DNA of 35,874 nt from an uncultured Clostridia bacterium (GTDB taxonomy: Bacteria > Bacillota > Clostridia > TANB77 > CAG-508). Shown one piece after another: positions 7,336-16,651 of this stretch. Each line of letters begins with the position of its first letter. The stretch's first letter is position 1. A program made the position numbers and the translations under genes. The stretch spans positions 1 through 35,874 of the forward strand of contig CANRKA010000010.1 of the NCBI GenBank assembly GCA_947631025.1, written 5' to 3'. Under the pieces are notes generated by a model that worked only from the letters and a program-made list of their open reading frames with translations, was not told the DNA's origin and did no database searches.

Positions 7336-8592
7336 ATGGAAGAAACAATAGCTATAATGTTAGCAGCTGGAAAAGGCACTAGAATGAAATCAAATAAATC
7401 AAAATTAGTACATAAAATATATGGAAAAGAATTAGTAAAAAGAGCAGTAGAAATAACAAAAAAAGCAGGAATAGATGAAGTAATTGCTGTTGTTGGATAT
7501 TTAAAAGAGCAAGTGCAAGATGTATTAGGAGATAGCGTAAAATATGCTGTACAAGAAGAAATGCTAGGGACAGGTCATGCAGTAATGCAAGCTACAAAAT
7601 ATTTAAAAGGAAAAAAAGGTAAGGTATTAGTATTAAATGGAGATGTTCCTATTTTAAGACCAGAAACAATAGAAAGACTAATAAATAAATCTACAGAAAA
7701 TAAAGAGTGTGCAACTTTACTTACAGCTATTTATGATAATCCAACAGGATATGGTAGAATTTTAAGAGACGAAGGCGGAAATGTAAAAGAAATAGTAGAA
7801 GAAAAAGATGCTTCAGAAGAAGAAAAGAAAATACAAGAAATTAATGCAGGAGTATATTGTTTTGATATACAAGAATTGTTAAATGCCTTAAAGGAATTAA
7901 CACCAAATAATGCACAAGGAGAGTACTATTTAACAGATATTATAAAAATAATGAATGACAAAGGTTTAAGAACAGGAGCTATTACTGTAAAAGATAATAC
8001 AGAAATTTTAGGTGTAAATGATAGAATGCAATTAGAAACAGTAACAAAAATTTTACAAAAAAGAATAAATCTAGAATATATGAAAAATGGTGTAACAATA
8101 GAAGATATAGAAAATACTTATATATATGATGATGTACAAATAGGAATAGATACAGTAATACATCCAAATACTACAATAAAATCTGATGTAGTAATTGGAA
8201 ATGATTGCGAAATTGGTCCAAATAGTTATATAAGAGAAGGCACAAGACTTGCAGATAATGTAAAAATAGGAAGTTTTGTTGAAATAAAAAAATCAGTAAT
8301 TGGAAGAGGTACAAAAGTGCCACATTTATCTTATATGGGAGACTGTGAAATAGGAGAAAATACAAATATAGGTTGTGGAACAATAACATGCAATTACGAT
8401 GGAGTAAACAAACATAAAACAAAAATAGGTGATAATTGTTTTGTAGGTTCTAACGTTAATTTTGTAGCACCAGTAACAATACAAAACAATGTAACCATTG
8501 CAGCAGGTTCAACAATAACAGAAGATGTAAATAAAAACTCATTAGCAATAGCAAGACAAAGACAAATAAATAAAGAAAATTATAGAAAATAA
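7336..8592 (+). CDS. glmU: bifunctional GlmU (UDP-GlcNAc synthesis)
   Basis: Acetylates glucosamine-1-phosphate and then uridylates it to UDP-GlcNAc, the precursor of peptidoglycan. The N-terminal pyrophosphorylase domain carries LAAGKGTRMKSNKSKLVH, LNGDVP and GYGRI. The C-terminal left-handed beta-helix carries IGPNSYIREG, IGSFVEIKKS, HLSYMGDCEIG, GCGTITCNYDG and LAIARQRQ. ATG 7336 is chosen over the in-frame TTG at 7327 because it lies about 10 nt from the SD (GGAAGG). At 418 aa it is about 35 residues shorter than B. subtilis GlmU; the missing part is roughly two beta-helix coils between 'CEIGPNS' and 'REGTRLADNVKIG', with no sign of a frameshift. Confidence 0.93.
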   Translation: MEETIAIMLAAGKGTRMKSNKSKLVHKIYGKELVKRAVEITKKAGIDEVIAVVGYLKEQVQDVLGDSVKYAVQEEMLGTGHAVMQATKYLKGKKGKVLVLNGDVPILRPETIERLINKSTENKECATLLTAIYDNPTGYGRILRDEGGNVKEIVEEKDASEEEKKIQEINAGVYCFDIQELLNALKELTPNNAQGEYYLTDIIKIMNDKGLRTGAITVKDNTEILGVNDRMQLETVTKILQKRINLEYMKNGVTIEDIENTYIYDDVQIGIDTVIHPNTTIKSDVVIGNDCEIGPNSYIREGTRLADNVKIGSFVEIKKSVIGRGTKVPHLSYMGDCEIGENTNIGCGTITCNYDGVNKHKTKIGDNCFVGSNVNFVAPVTIQNNVTIAAGSTITEDVNKNSLAIARQRQINKENYRK

Positions 8593-8679
8593 AAATAAAT
8601 TTTTAGAATAAAATAAACTCTTTAATCAAAAAATAATTTTAAAACAATAAAATATTTTTTGATTAAGGAGGATTTTTTT

Positions 8680-9616
8680 ATGTATAATTTTAGAACAGAT
8701 TTAGCAGATGAAAGGAGAGACTTGTACAAAAAAGCAAATAAACTAGATGATAGCATAGATGGTATAGATGTAGAAAACAAACAAATAAATGAAAATATAA
8801 AAATAACAAAAGTTAAAGTAACAAATGAAAATGGCTCAGTAGCAATAGGAAAACCAATAGGAAATTATATAACAGTAGATATAAAAAACATAAAAATAGT
8901 AGATGAAAGTGAAATAGAAAAATCTGCTGAAGTTGTATCAAATGAACTAAAAGAATTAATAGGAGCACATGTACAATCTAAGGAAGATATATTAGTAGTA
9001 GGGTTAGGAAATATATATGTAACACCAGATGCATTAGGACCAAAAGTTGTAAATGATATAGAAGTTACTAGACACATAATAAAATATTTACCACAATATA
9101 TAGACGAAAATGCAAGACCTGTAAGTGCAATATCACCAGGAGTTTTAGGAACAACAGGAATAGAAACAGTTGAAATAGTAGAAGGTATAGTAGAAAAAAC
9201 ACATCCAAAACTTATAATTGTAATAGATAGTTTAGCTTCAAGAAGTGTAGAAAGAATAAGCAAAACTATACAAATAGCAGATACAGGAATAGTCCCAGGA
9301 GCTGGAGTTGGAAATACAAGAAAAGAAATAAGCGAAAAATCCTTAGGTATACCAGTAATAGCACTAGGAATACCAACAGTTGTAGAAAGTGCAGTATTAG
9401 TAAATGACTGTTTAGATTTATTTATAGAAAAACTTCAAGATGAAGCAAAATCTAATGATTATTTAAATAAATTAAAAGAACAAGATAATTATGAAGAAAT
9501 AAAAGAAGCTTTGTTGCCAAAGGAGTATAACATGATAGTAACACCAAAGGAAATAGATGACTTAATAGAAAATATGAGTAAAATAGTAGCAAGCCGGAAT
9601 AAATATGGCTGTATAA
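8680..9616 (+). CDS. gpr: spore germination protease GPR, +1 CGG site at the C-terminus
   Basis: Aspartic-type protease (family A25) that degrades small acid-soluble proteins when spores germinate. It is made as a zymogen in the forespore. Recognisable blocks are NFRTDLADERRDL at the start, VVGLGNIYVTPDALGP, SAISPGVLGTTGIET, IIVIDSLASRSVERI and DTGIVPGAGVGN. ATG 8680 follows SD AAGGAGG. The frame runs to CGG at 9595-9597; skipping C9595 gives VASGINMAV and TAA at 9614-9616, a normal GPR end (311 aa). Read in the zero frame, the protein carries a foreign 19-residue tail that runs through the terminator hairpin to 9654. This is the mildest of the eight sites, because only the extreme C-terminus changes. 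Confidence 0.93.
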
Positions 9617-9652
9617 ATAAAATGAATCGTTATTTAACGATTCATTTTATTT
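9615..9652. terminator. shared bidirectional terminator of gpr and ytxC
   Basis: A perfect 18-bp stem, AAATAAAATGAATCGTTA (9615-9632) and its complement (9635-9652), with a 2-nt loop. The gpr stop (9614-9616, after +1 correction) and the ytxC stop (9634-9636) both sit in it. That geometry is expected if gpr really ends at 9616. Confidence 0.85.
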
Positions 9653-10485
9653 AGCATTTTATACTTAGTACAAAGTGAGCAATGTTTACAAACTGAAATT
9701 CTATTTTCAAATATTAGTTTTAAAGTTTGAATAAACTCATCTTCTTCATCTAATATATGCAAATAAAGCTTTTTAGGAAGTAAGCTAAGAAGAGCATTTA
9801 AGCAAAAGTCATTTACAGAAAATGAAATATCTGATAAATATTTAGCATTCAAAAAGAAATCTTTTGTATGAATTACATCATAATTTTCATTTAATAATGT
9901 ACTTTCTTTGTTTTGATATAATAAGTGTAAAGTATTAGAATTATTTGGTTTTGAATTAATATAAATTTTAAGCAAATTTATAAATTCATTATATTCTCTT
10001 TCTATTAAAAAGTTATTTACACAAGAGTCAACTGTATATTCTAAAATTTTTATATATGACTGTAGACGAAATTGTACAAATCCATCTAAAATGAATGATT
10101 TATTTTCATCTATATATTTTAAAAGTGCAACATATATATTTTCTCTACGAGTTAGGTTTTCAATATTTTTATTGTCATTTAAGAAAGATAGACAATTTTT
10201 TAAAATAATATTTTGTTCAATTTTACTAAAATAAAAATAGTTTAATGTAATTAGTTTTTTTAATTCTTTATCTTCATAAAATTTAATAATGCACTCTGTT
10301 AAAATTTCACAAAAACAATCGTAAAATTCTGTATAGCTTTTTGACTTATAATGCAAAATAGTATTATTATAAGTTGTAAAAAATTTGCTAGAAACATACA
10401 AATTAGGTAAATTGCAAGATTTAAATTTTTTTAGTAGATATTTATTTATTTCTTCGTTATTGCATTTTATGCAAAAAGATTTCAT
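9634..10485 (-). CDS. ytxC: putative sporulation protein YtxC
   Basis: A 283-aa protein with the YtxC signature in its second half: 'RRENIYVALLKYIDENKSFILDGFVQFRL', then 'EYTVDSCVNNFLIEREYNEFINLLKIYI'. The family occurs in spore formers; its biochemical role is unknown. I start at ATG 10485, preceded by GAAGGGAG; the frame stays open upstream to a GTG at 10647 with no SD. A Cys-rich end (CKHCSLCTKY) could bind a metal. It faces gpr, another sporulation gene, across a shared terminator. Confidence 0.75.
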   Translation of the reverse strand: MKSFCIKCNNEEINKYLLKKFKSCNLPNLYVSSKFFTTYNNTILHYKSKSYTEFYDCFCEILTECIIKFYEDKELKKLITLNYFYFSKIEQNIILKNCLSFLNDNKNIENLTRRENIYVALLKYIDENKSFILDGFVQFRLQSYIKILEYTVDSCVNNFLIEREYNEFINLLKIYINSKPNNSNTLHLLYQNKESTLLNENYDVIHTKDFFLNAKYLSDISFSVNDFCLNALLSLLPKKLYLHILDEEDEFIQTLKLIFENRISVCKHCSLCTKYKMLNKMNR

Positions 10486-10665
10486 AGCAAAAAAACTCCC
10501 TTCAAATATATGTATAGTATCTACTAAAAGATTTTTCTTATACATATAATATGAAGGAAATATAGTGTTTGAAACTTGTTTAAATGTAAAATTTAAAACT
10601 GGCATATTTTTAAGGTTTATAGTGTTACATGTTAAAATATGTAGCACTTAGCTAATAAATATAAG

Positions 10666-10687
10666 ACCCCAGTAGGTAGTCTGGGGT
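10666..10687 (-). terminator. terminator of the GH57/DUF4912 transcript
   Basis: The stem ACCCCAG / CTGGGGT (10666-10672 and 10681-10687) has an 8-nt loop and lies directly past the stop of the GH57 gene on the minus strand, followed there by CTTATATTTATT. The T-run is interrupted. Confidence 0.65.
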
Positions 10688-10689
10688 TA

Positions 10690-12279
10690 TTAATAATAAA
10701 TCATATAATTTATTTCTTCAAATATTTTGTCTTTTTTTTCTATGTCTTTTAAAAATTCTAGGTCAATACTATTTTTCTTTATTTGATAGTAAAGTTTTGT
10801 AAATCTTCCTATATGTTCTTTTATTCTTTTATGTGCGTATTCTACCATTGTTCCATTTGTAATTATAAAAAGCCAGTCACTGCTTTGTGCTAAAAGTAAT
10901 TCTCTTGCACATTGGTTTAATGCTCTTTTTAAGGTTCCTTTACTATTTGGAAATTCATTAGCTAGCTCTACCATTCTATCTCCTGCAGTATGTAAGTGTT
11001 TATGAGCATAGTCATTTGTTGGATTAAGCCAAACTTTGTTATAACCATTTGCACCCCAACTAGAACGACAAGGAGTAGAAATTTGCATTTCTGGGTATTT
11101 ATCTATATATTCGCTAGGTGTAATTAATTTAAAATCGCATTTATCATAATATATTTTTTTAAATAAAGTATAAAGCCAATCTGGCCCTTCATACCACCAA
11201 TGACCATAAAGTTCTGCATCATATGGGCAAAGTATAATAGGGGGATTGTCCATATGTTTAGCAAGTCTATTTATTTGGCTATTTCTACAATCAAAAAAAT
11301 GACCTGTTTGTTTATTAATAGAATCTTGTGCCCACTGTAAATTATAGTAATCTTTATTTTCTGTATTTCCGGTAATTCTGTAATATTTTATTCCAGTATT
11401 AACTCGAGCTCCATTATGTGCAATGTATGGTTTTATATATTCGTAATCTGTATCATATCCAATATCTCTGTAAAATTCTCTATAATTATAATCTCCAGGG
11501 TAACCATTAATAGAGCTCCACACTTGCCTTGAAGATTCAGCATCTCTTCCAAATGCAATTATTCCTTCTGGTGAAACAATTGGAGCATTAGTTCCGTAAA
11601 TAGGGGTTGGATCTGCATACAAAATTCCATGTGTTTCTGTAATTACATATTCTATTCCAAATTCTTTTAAATATTTATCTGCTTCTGGAACATATCCACA
11701 TTCAGGAAGCCAAATACCTCTTGGTTTCTTTCCAAAATATTTTTCATAAGTTTCAACTCCAACAGCAATTTGAGCTTTAATAGTTTTTTCATTTACATAT
11801 AAAATAGGAAAATAACCATGAGTAGCACCACAGGTAATAATTTCTAAAACGCCTATATCTTGAAAATATTTAAAAGCTTCAATTAAATTTTTGTTATAAA
11901 CATCTTTAAATATATGTAAATCGTTTGTATATCTATTTAGGTAATATTTTGAAAGTTTATTTAAATTTTCATCATAAACAGTTCTTTTTACTTCTTTTTT
12001 TGCAAGTTCAATATGTTGTTTTAAATAGTTTATATATTTTTTTTGTAAAGTTTTGTTATCAAACATATTTAAAAGAGGAGGAGTAAGGCTCATAGTAATT
12101 CTAAAGTCTATTTTTTCTTCTACTAATTTTTTAAAATTTGTAAGTAAAGGAATATATGTTTCAGAAATAGCTTCGAAAAGCCATTGCTCTTCTAAATAAT
12201 CATCACTTTCTGGATGATGAACAAAAGGCAAATGTGCATGTAAAACAAAACTAACATAACCTTTAGGGTCGTTATTCAT
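10690..12279 (-). CDS. GH57 1,4-alpha-glucan branching enzyme
   Basis: A 529-aa glycoside hydrolase family 57 protein of the branching-enzyme type (with DUF1957-like C-terminal helices), expected to form alpha-1,6 branches in glycogen. Visible GH57 regions: HAHLPFVHHP (residues 14-23), GIWLPECGY with the presumed nucleophile Glu193, and CPYDAELYGHWWYEGP with the presumed acid/base Asp354. The C-terminal part carries SSWGANGYNKVWLNPTND and QCARELLLAQSSDWLF, typical of the branching clade. No signal peptide, so cytoplasmic. SD AAAGGAG precedes the ATG at 12279. A DUF4912 gene is 89 nt upstream on the same strand, a pairing also seen in other Firmicutes. Confidence 0.88.
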   Translation of the reverse strand: MNNDPKGYVSFVLHAHLPFVHHPESDDYLEEQWLFEAISETYIPLLTNFKKLVEEKIDFRITMSLTPPLLNMFDNKTLQKKYINYLKQHIELAKKEVKRTVYDENLNKLSKYYLNRYTNDLHIFKDVYNKNLIEAFKYFQDIGVLEIITCGATHGYFPILYVNEKTIKAQIAVGVETYEKYFGKKPRGIWLPECGYVPEADKYLKEFGIEYVITETHGILYADPTPIYGTNAPIVSPEGIIAFGRDAESSRQVWSSINGYPGDYNYREFYRDIGYDTDYEYIKPYIAHNGARVNTGIKYYRITGNTENKDYYNLQWAQDSINKQTGHFFDCRNSQINRLAKHMDNPPIILCPYDAELYGHWWYEGPDWLYTLFKKIYYDKCDFKLITPSEYIDKYPEMQISTPCRSSWGANGYNKVWLNPTNDYAHKHLHTAGDRMVELANEFPNSKGTLKRALNQCARELLLAQSSDWLFIITNGTMVEYAHKRIKEHIGRFTKLYYQIKKNSIDLEFLKDIEKKDKIFEEINYMIYY

Positions 12280-12368
12280 AAATTTTTATCTCCTTTGTTT
12301 ATATAAAATTAAGGGCAAGGGTGAAACCTGTAAATAGCTCAATCCTGACCCATTAATTATTTTAAAAT

Positions 12369-13169
12369 TTATTTAAAAGTTGATGTTGGGTTTCCAGAAG
12401 TTGGATTAGAAATATTTTCTAAATTTTTTAATTCTTCTTTAGTATAAAGTATTTTATATAAAGATTCTATATTATACATTTTTTTAGAAATATCTACATT
12501 TTTAATTTTGTTTGTTTTTATATTTTTTAATTGTACGGTAGATAAGTTTTGCTCAAACAAAATATGGTCATTTGGTGTTTCTATATTATTTGAATTAGAA
12601 ATATATATATATTGTGGTTCTTCGTTTTGTTTATATAATTTTCTATCTAGTTCAATTTCGTATTCACATTTACTATCATTAACATTAAAATACCAACAAT
12701 TTGCAAAGTCATTAATTTCTATTTCAAAAGTATAATCCATTGTTTTATTATGAACTTTTAAAACAGGTACAGTTGTTTCAAAAAAATTGTCTCCATATTT
12801 TTGCTTAAAAATTGTTTTATCATCTTCAGAAATTTCCCAATAAACAAATAATGTTTCAGGTGTTTGTGCTAAAAGTTTTACAACAGTTTTATTATAATTA
12901 AAAGGTAAATCATAATATTCTGTTAAAAATTCATTTTTCTTTTTTTGTGTTTTTTTATTAGTTTTTGCTGTTGTTTCTTTTTTTGTATCTAATTTTTTAG
13001 TAGATGTTTTTTTTGCTTTTACAGCTGTTTTTTCTTTACTTTTAGATACTTTATTTACAGATGCTTTTTCTTTTTCTTTAGAGGTTTTATTTTTAGATGT
13101 AGGTTTTTTTACTTTTTTTATATCTTTTTCTTTAATTAAATTTTCTTTTTCTTTTGTTTTTCTTGGCAT
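12369..13169 (-). CDS. DUF4912 protein with lysine-rich N-terminus
   Basis: A 266-aa protein. Residues 1-80 are a low-complexity Lys/Thr/Ser/Glu tail (repeated KEK, TKK, KSK units), probably disordered. Residues ~90-190 match DUF4912: LPFNYNKTVVKLLAQTPETLFVYWEIS, then YWYFNV-type 'CWYFNVND'. The domain's function is unknown; its place directly upstream of a GH57 branching enzyme suggests a role in alpha-glucan metabolism, perhaps binding glycan. SD AAGGAGG precedes the ATG at 13169. Confidence 0.75.
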   Translation of the reverse strand: MPRKTKEKENLIKEKDIKKVKKPTSKNKTSKEKEKASVNKVSKSKEKTAVKAKKTSTKKLDTKKETTAKTNKKTQKKKNEFLTEYYDLPFNYNKTVVKLLAQTPETLFVYWEISEDDKTIFKQKYGDNFFETTVPVLKVHNKTMDYTFEIEINDFANCWYFNVNDSKCEYEIELDRKLYKQNEEPQYIYISNSNNIETPNDHILFEQNLSTVQLKNIKTNKIKNVDISKKMYNIESLYKILYTKEELKNLENISNPTSGNPTSTFK

Positions 13170-13429
13170 TAAATTTCCTCCTTAGTAAACCGGTCACAAT
13201 ATTTTACAATATAGTATATTAAAATTTAAATTAATTCAAGAGGAAATAAAAATTTTATATATTAAAGAGACAAATTATGTATAAATTATGATGTGATGTC
13301 AAAAAAAATAAATAGAAAATAATACTTGAAAAGTATTCTTTTTTGGTATAGAATGATTTTGGTCAAGAGTGGCTATAATATTAATAATTTACAAAAGATG
13401 TTAAAAACATCGAGATAGGAGGAAATTTT
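13170..13429. promoter_or_regulatory. divergent control region between DUF4912 gene and gap
   Basis: A 260-nt stretch without a gene. On the minus strand, TTGAAT (13234-13239) and TATACT (13213-13218) form a plausible promoter for the DUF4912/GH57 transcript. On the plus strand, a TATAAT at 13374-13379 with no good -35 is the best gap promoter candidate. A terminator-like hairpin AATACTT-GAA-AAGTATT plus CTTTTTT lies at 13321-13344, before that -10. ACCGGT at 13189-13194 is an isolated palindrome. Confidence 0.45.
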
Positions 13430-14443
13430 ATGGCAGTAAAAGTTGCTATTAACGGATTTGGACGTATTGGACGTTTAGCTTTTAGACAAATGTTTGGAGC
13501 AGAAGGATATGAAATTGTTGCAATAAACGATTTAACAAGTCCAGAAATGCTTGCTCATTTATTAAAATACGATTCAGCACAAAAAAGATATGAAAAGGCA
13601 GATACAGTAGTTGCAGGAGAAAACTCAATTACAGTAGATGGAAAAACAATAAAAATATATGCGGAAAAAGATGCAAAAGATTTACCTTGGGGAGAAATAG
13701 GAGTAGATGTTGTATTAGAATGTACAGGTTTTTATACAAATAAAGAAAAAGCTTGGGCACATATAGATGCAGGAGCTAAAAAAGTTGTTATTTCTGCACC
13801 AGCAGGAAAAGATTTAAAAACAGTTGTATTTGGAGTAAACGAAAATATTTTAACAGCAGAAGATAAAGTGATTTCAGCAGCATCTTGTACAACAAACTGT
13901 TTAGCACCAATGGCAAAGGCATTAAATGATTATGCTCCAATTCAATCTGGAATAATGACAACAGTTCATGCTTATACAGGAGACCAAATGTTATTAGATG
14001 GTCCACATAGAAAGGGAAATTTAAGAAGAGCAAGAGCTGCAGCTGTTAATATTGTTCCAAATTCAACAGGAGCTGCAAAAGCAATAGGATTAGTAATTCC
14101 AGAATTAAATGGGAAATTAATAGGATCAGCACAAAGAGTTCCAGTTCCAACAGGGTCTACTACAATATTAGTAGCAGTTGTAAAAGGAAATGATATAACT
14201 GCAGAAGGTATAAATGCATCAATGAAATCTAAAGCAAATGAGTCTTTTGGTTATACAGAAGAAGAATTAGTTTCATCAGATGTAATAGGAATGAAATATG
14301 GTTCATTATTTGATGCAACACAAACAATGGTAACACAAATAGAAGATGGTTTATATCAAGTTCAAGTTGTAGCTTGGTATGATAACGAAAACTCATATAC
14401 AAGCCAAATGGTAAGAACAATAAAATATTTTGCTGAAATATAA
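13430..14443 (+). CDS. gap: glyceraldehyde-3-phosphate dehydrogenase
   Basis: A 337-aa NAD-dependent GAPDH oxidising glyceraldehyde-3-phosphate to 1,3-bisphosphoglycerate. The Rossmann motif INGFGRIGR is at residues 7-15, the catalytic Cys153 is in [13 protein letters not shown], and the C-terminal block [12 protein letters not shown] is present. SD AGGAGG before ATG 13430. It starts the glycolytic run and is 18 nt from pgk, so the two are almost certainly co-transcribed. Codon use is strongly adapted, as expected of a highly expressed gene. Confidence 0.97.
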   Translation: MAVKVAINGFGRIGRLAFRQMFGAEGYEIVAINDLTSPEMLAHLLKYDSAQKRYEKADTVVAGENSITVDGKTIKIYAEKDAKDLPWGEIGVDVVLECTGFYTNKEKAWAHIDAGAKKVVISAPAGKDLKTVVFGVNENILTAEDKVISAASCTTNCLAPMAKALNDYAPIQSGIMTTVHAYTGDQMLLDGPHRKGNLRRARAAAVNIVPNSTGAAKAIGLVIPELNGKLIGSAQRVPVPTGSTTILVAVVKGNDITAEGINASMKSKANESFGYTEEELVSSDVIGMKYGSLFDATQTMVTQIEDGLYQVQVVAWYDNENSYTSQMVRTIKYFAEI

Positions 14444-14461
14444 AAAAAGGAGAATAAAAAA

Positions 14462-15649
14462 ATGAATAAAAAAACTATAAAAGATATTGATTTAAAAAAT
14501 AAAAAAGTATTTTTAAGATGTGATTTTAATGTACCAATGGACGAAAACAAAAATATAACAGACAAAACAAGAATAATTGCAGCTTTGCCTACAATTAAGT
14601 ATTTATTAGAAAATAATTGTAGTGTAATTCTTTGCTCACATTTAGGAAGACCAAAAGGTGAATTTAATCCAGATTTTTCACTAGAGCCAGTTGCAAAAGA
14701 ATTATCTAAGCAATTAGGAAAAGATGTTATAATGGCAAAAGATGTTATAGGAGAAGATGCAAAACAAAAAGCAAAAGAATTAAAAAATGGAGAAGTAATG
14801 CTTTTAGAAAATGTAAGATTCCACAAAGAAGAAACAGATAATGACGAAGCATTTAGCAAAGAATTGGCATCTATGGGAGAAATATATGTTAATGATGCTT
14901 TTGGTGCTGCTCATAGAGCACATTCTTCTACAGAAGGAATTGCAAAATTCTTACCAGCAGTAGCAGGATTTTTAATAGAAAAAGAATTAAAAGTATTAGG
15001 AGATGCAATAGAAAATGCAGAAAGACCATTTGTTGCAATTTTAGGAGGGGCAAAAGTTTCAGATAAAATAGGTGTTGTAGATACTCTATTAGACAAAGTA
15101 GATGTTTTAATGATAGGTGGAGGAATGGCATATACATTCTTTAAAGCACAAGGATATAGTGTAGGAAATTCACTTTGTGAACCAGATAAGGTAGATTTAG
15201 CGTTAGCAGCTATGGCAAAAGCTAAAGAAAAAGGTGTTAAATTTATTTTACCAGTTGATACAAAAGTAGGAAAAGAATTTAAACCAGATACAGAAAGTAA
15301 AACTGTAGCTTGGACAGATATTCCAGATGATTGGGAAGGCTTTGACATAGGAGAAAAAACAATAAAAATGTTTATAGAAAATCTACAAGGAGCAAAAACA
15401 GTAATTTGGAATGGACCTGTTGGACTTTCTGAATTTGACCAATTTGCAATAGGAACAAATTCTATAGCAAAAGCACTTTCAGAATTAGAAGATGCGACAA
15501 CAATAATAGGTGGTGGAGATTCTGCAGCAGCTGTTGCAAAATTTGGACTATCAGATAAAATGTCACACATATCAACAGGAGGAGGAGCTTCATTAGAGTT
15601 TATACAAGGTAAAAAATTACCTGGAATAGAATGCTTGCTAGATAAATAA
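14462..15649 (+). CDS. pgk: phosphoglycerate kinase
   Basis: A 395-aa enzyme transferring phosphate from 1,3-bisphosphoglycerate to ADP. Motifs: [13 protein letters not shown] near residue 15-27, [10 protein letters not shown] for substrate binding, [16 protein letters not shown] '[12 protein letters not shown]', [11 protein letters not shown], the hinge/nucleotide region [14 protein letters not shown] and the C-terminal GGGDSAAAV and [10 protein letters not shown]. Second gene after gap (SD AAAGGAG). A terminator follows. Confidence 0.97.
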   Translation: MNKKTIKDIDLKNKKVFLRCDFNVPMDENKNITDKTRIIAALPTIKYLLENNCSVILCSHLGRPKGEFNPDFSLEPVAKELSKQLGKDVIMAKDVIGEDAKQKAKELKNGEVMLLENVRFHKEETDNDEAFSKELASMGEIYVNDAFGAAHRAHSSTEGIAKFLPAVAGFLIEKELKVLGDAIENAERPFVAILGGAKVSDKIGVVDTLLDKVDVLMIGGGMAYTFFKAQGYSVGNSLCEPDKVDLALAAMAKAKEKGVKFILPVDTKVGKEFKPDTESKTVAWTDIPDDWEGFDIGEKTIKMFIENLQGAKTVIWNGPVGLSEFDQFAIGTNSIAKALSELEDATTIIGGGDSAAAVAKFGLSDKMSHISTGGGASLEFIQGKKLPGIECLLDK

Positions 15650-15678
15650 TTAATAACAATTTAGTAATAAAAATTATT

Positions 15679-15746
15679 AAGTTATGGGGGTCGGTCTTGA
15701 CCGACCCGATAACTTTTTAAAAAATTAATTTATATAAATTAATTTT
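15679..15746 (+). terminator. two successive hairpins between pgk and tpiA
   Basis: The first hairpin combines AAGTTAT/ATAACTT (15679-15685 and 15709-15715) with inner GGGTCGG/CCGACCC (15688-15694 and 15701-15707) and ends in a T-run. The second is a 26-nt AT palindrome (15721-15746) ending in Ts. Together they should attenuate or end the gap-pgk transcript before tpiA. Confidence 0.8.
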
Positions 15747-15785
15747 TTAAAGAGCTATGTAAAAAAAAGAAAGAGTGAGGAAATT

Positions 15786-16538
15786 ATGAAAAAAAAGGTA
15801 ATAGCAGGTAATTGGAAAATGAATATGCTTCCTAATGAAGCTATGAAATTTATAGACGAATTAGCACCAATTGCAAAAAACACAGAAGATGAAATTATTC
15901 TTTGTGTTCCATATACAGACTTATTTTATAGTTTACTTGCAGCACAAAAAACAAATATAAAAATAGGTGCACAAAATGTGCATTATGAAGAAAAAGGTGC
16001 ATATACTGGAGAAGTATCTTGCCAAATGTTAAAGTGCATAAATGTTGAATATGTCATAATAGGCCATTCCGAAAGAAGACTTATGTTTAATGAAACAGAT
16101 GAAACTGTTAATAAAAAAATAAAGGCAGCATTAAAAACTGGATTAAAACCAATTGTATGTGTTGGAGAAACATTAGAGCAAAAAGAAAATGGAAAAACAA
16201 AGGAAATTATAACAACACAAACAAAAATTGCGCTAGAAGGATTAACAAATAGTCAAGTTGAAAATATAATAATTGCCTATGAACCAATTTGGGCAATTGG
16301 TACAGGAAAGACTGCAACAGCAGAGGATGCAAATAATAGTATAATAGAAATTCGACAAGAAATTGCAAAAATGTATGGACAAGAAACGGCCACAAGGGTT
16401 ATAATACAGTATGGCGGAAGCGTAAAACCAAAAAATGTAAAAGAACTGTTTAGTATGTCTGATATAGATGGAGCATTAGTTGGTGGTGCAAGCCTAAATG
16501 TAGAAGATTTTGCACAAATAATAAATTATGAAAATTAG
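15786..16538 (+). CDS. tpiA: triosephosphate isomerase
   Basis: A 250-aa TIM barrel interconverting dihydroxyacetone phosphate and glyceraldehyde-3-phosphate. Catalytic residues are visible: Lys11 in GNWKMN, His94 in IIGHSERR, Glu166 in AYEPIWAIGTGKTA; the phosphate-binding end QYGGSVKP and GALVGGASL is intact. The SD is AGTGAGG, weaker than its neighbours. It follows the pgk terminators, so its expression relies on read-through or on a promoter I could not define. Confidence 0.97.
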   Translation: MKKKVIAGNWKMNMLPNEAMKFIDELAPIAKNTEDEIILCVPYTDLFYSLLAAQKTNIKIGAQNVHYEEKGAYTGEVSCQMLKCINVEYVIIGHSERRLMFNETDETVNKKIKAALKTGLKPIVCVGETLEQKENGKTKEIITTQTKIALEGLTNSQVENIIIAYEPIWAIGTGKTATAEDANNSIIEIRQEIAKMYGQETATRVIIQYGGSVKPKNVKELFSMSDIDGALVGGASLNVEDFAQIINYEN

Positions 16539-16631
16539 AAGTTAAAAGTTATAAGTTAGAGATTAAAAATTAATGCTGTAATTAACTAAATTATATAAAA
16601 ATTAACCTCCAACATTTAACATCTAACTTCA
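16538..16631. repeat. imperfect inverted repeat between tpiA and gpmI
   Basis: Left arm from 16538 (GAAGTTAAAAGTTATAAGTT...) and right arm to about 16630 (...TTTAACATCTAACTTC) are imperfect complements over about 29 nt, built from GTTA-type units, with a loop of about 35 nt. It resembles a small palindromic intergenic element. A related inverted repeat follows gpmI at 18221-18278. Confidence 0.5.
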
Positions 16632-16651
16632 ATAACAGAAAGGAAATAACA

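Noticed and set aside
8659..9654. 331-aa version of GPR
   Set aside because: The start at 8659 is an in-frame non-ATG codon before the SD, and the last 19 residues lie beyond the CGG site and cross the terminator stem.
9634..10647. 337-aa version of YtxC from GTG 10647
   Set aside because: No SD near 10647, and the first 54 residues do not resemble the family; ATG 10485 has a GGGAG-type SD.
14362..15570. Long minus-strand ORFs inside gap and pgk (165 and 219 aa)
   Set aside because: They are mirror frames of highly conserved glycolytic genes, with low-complexity products and no SD.
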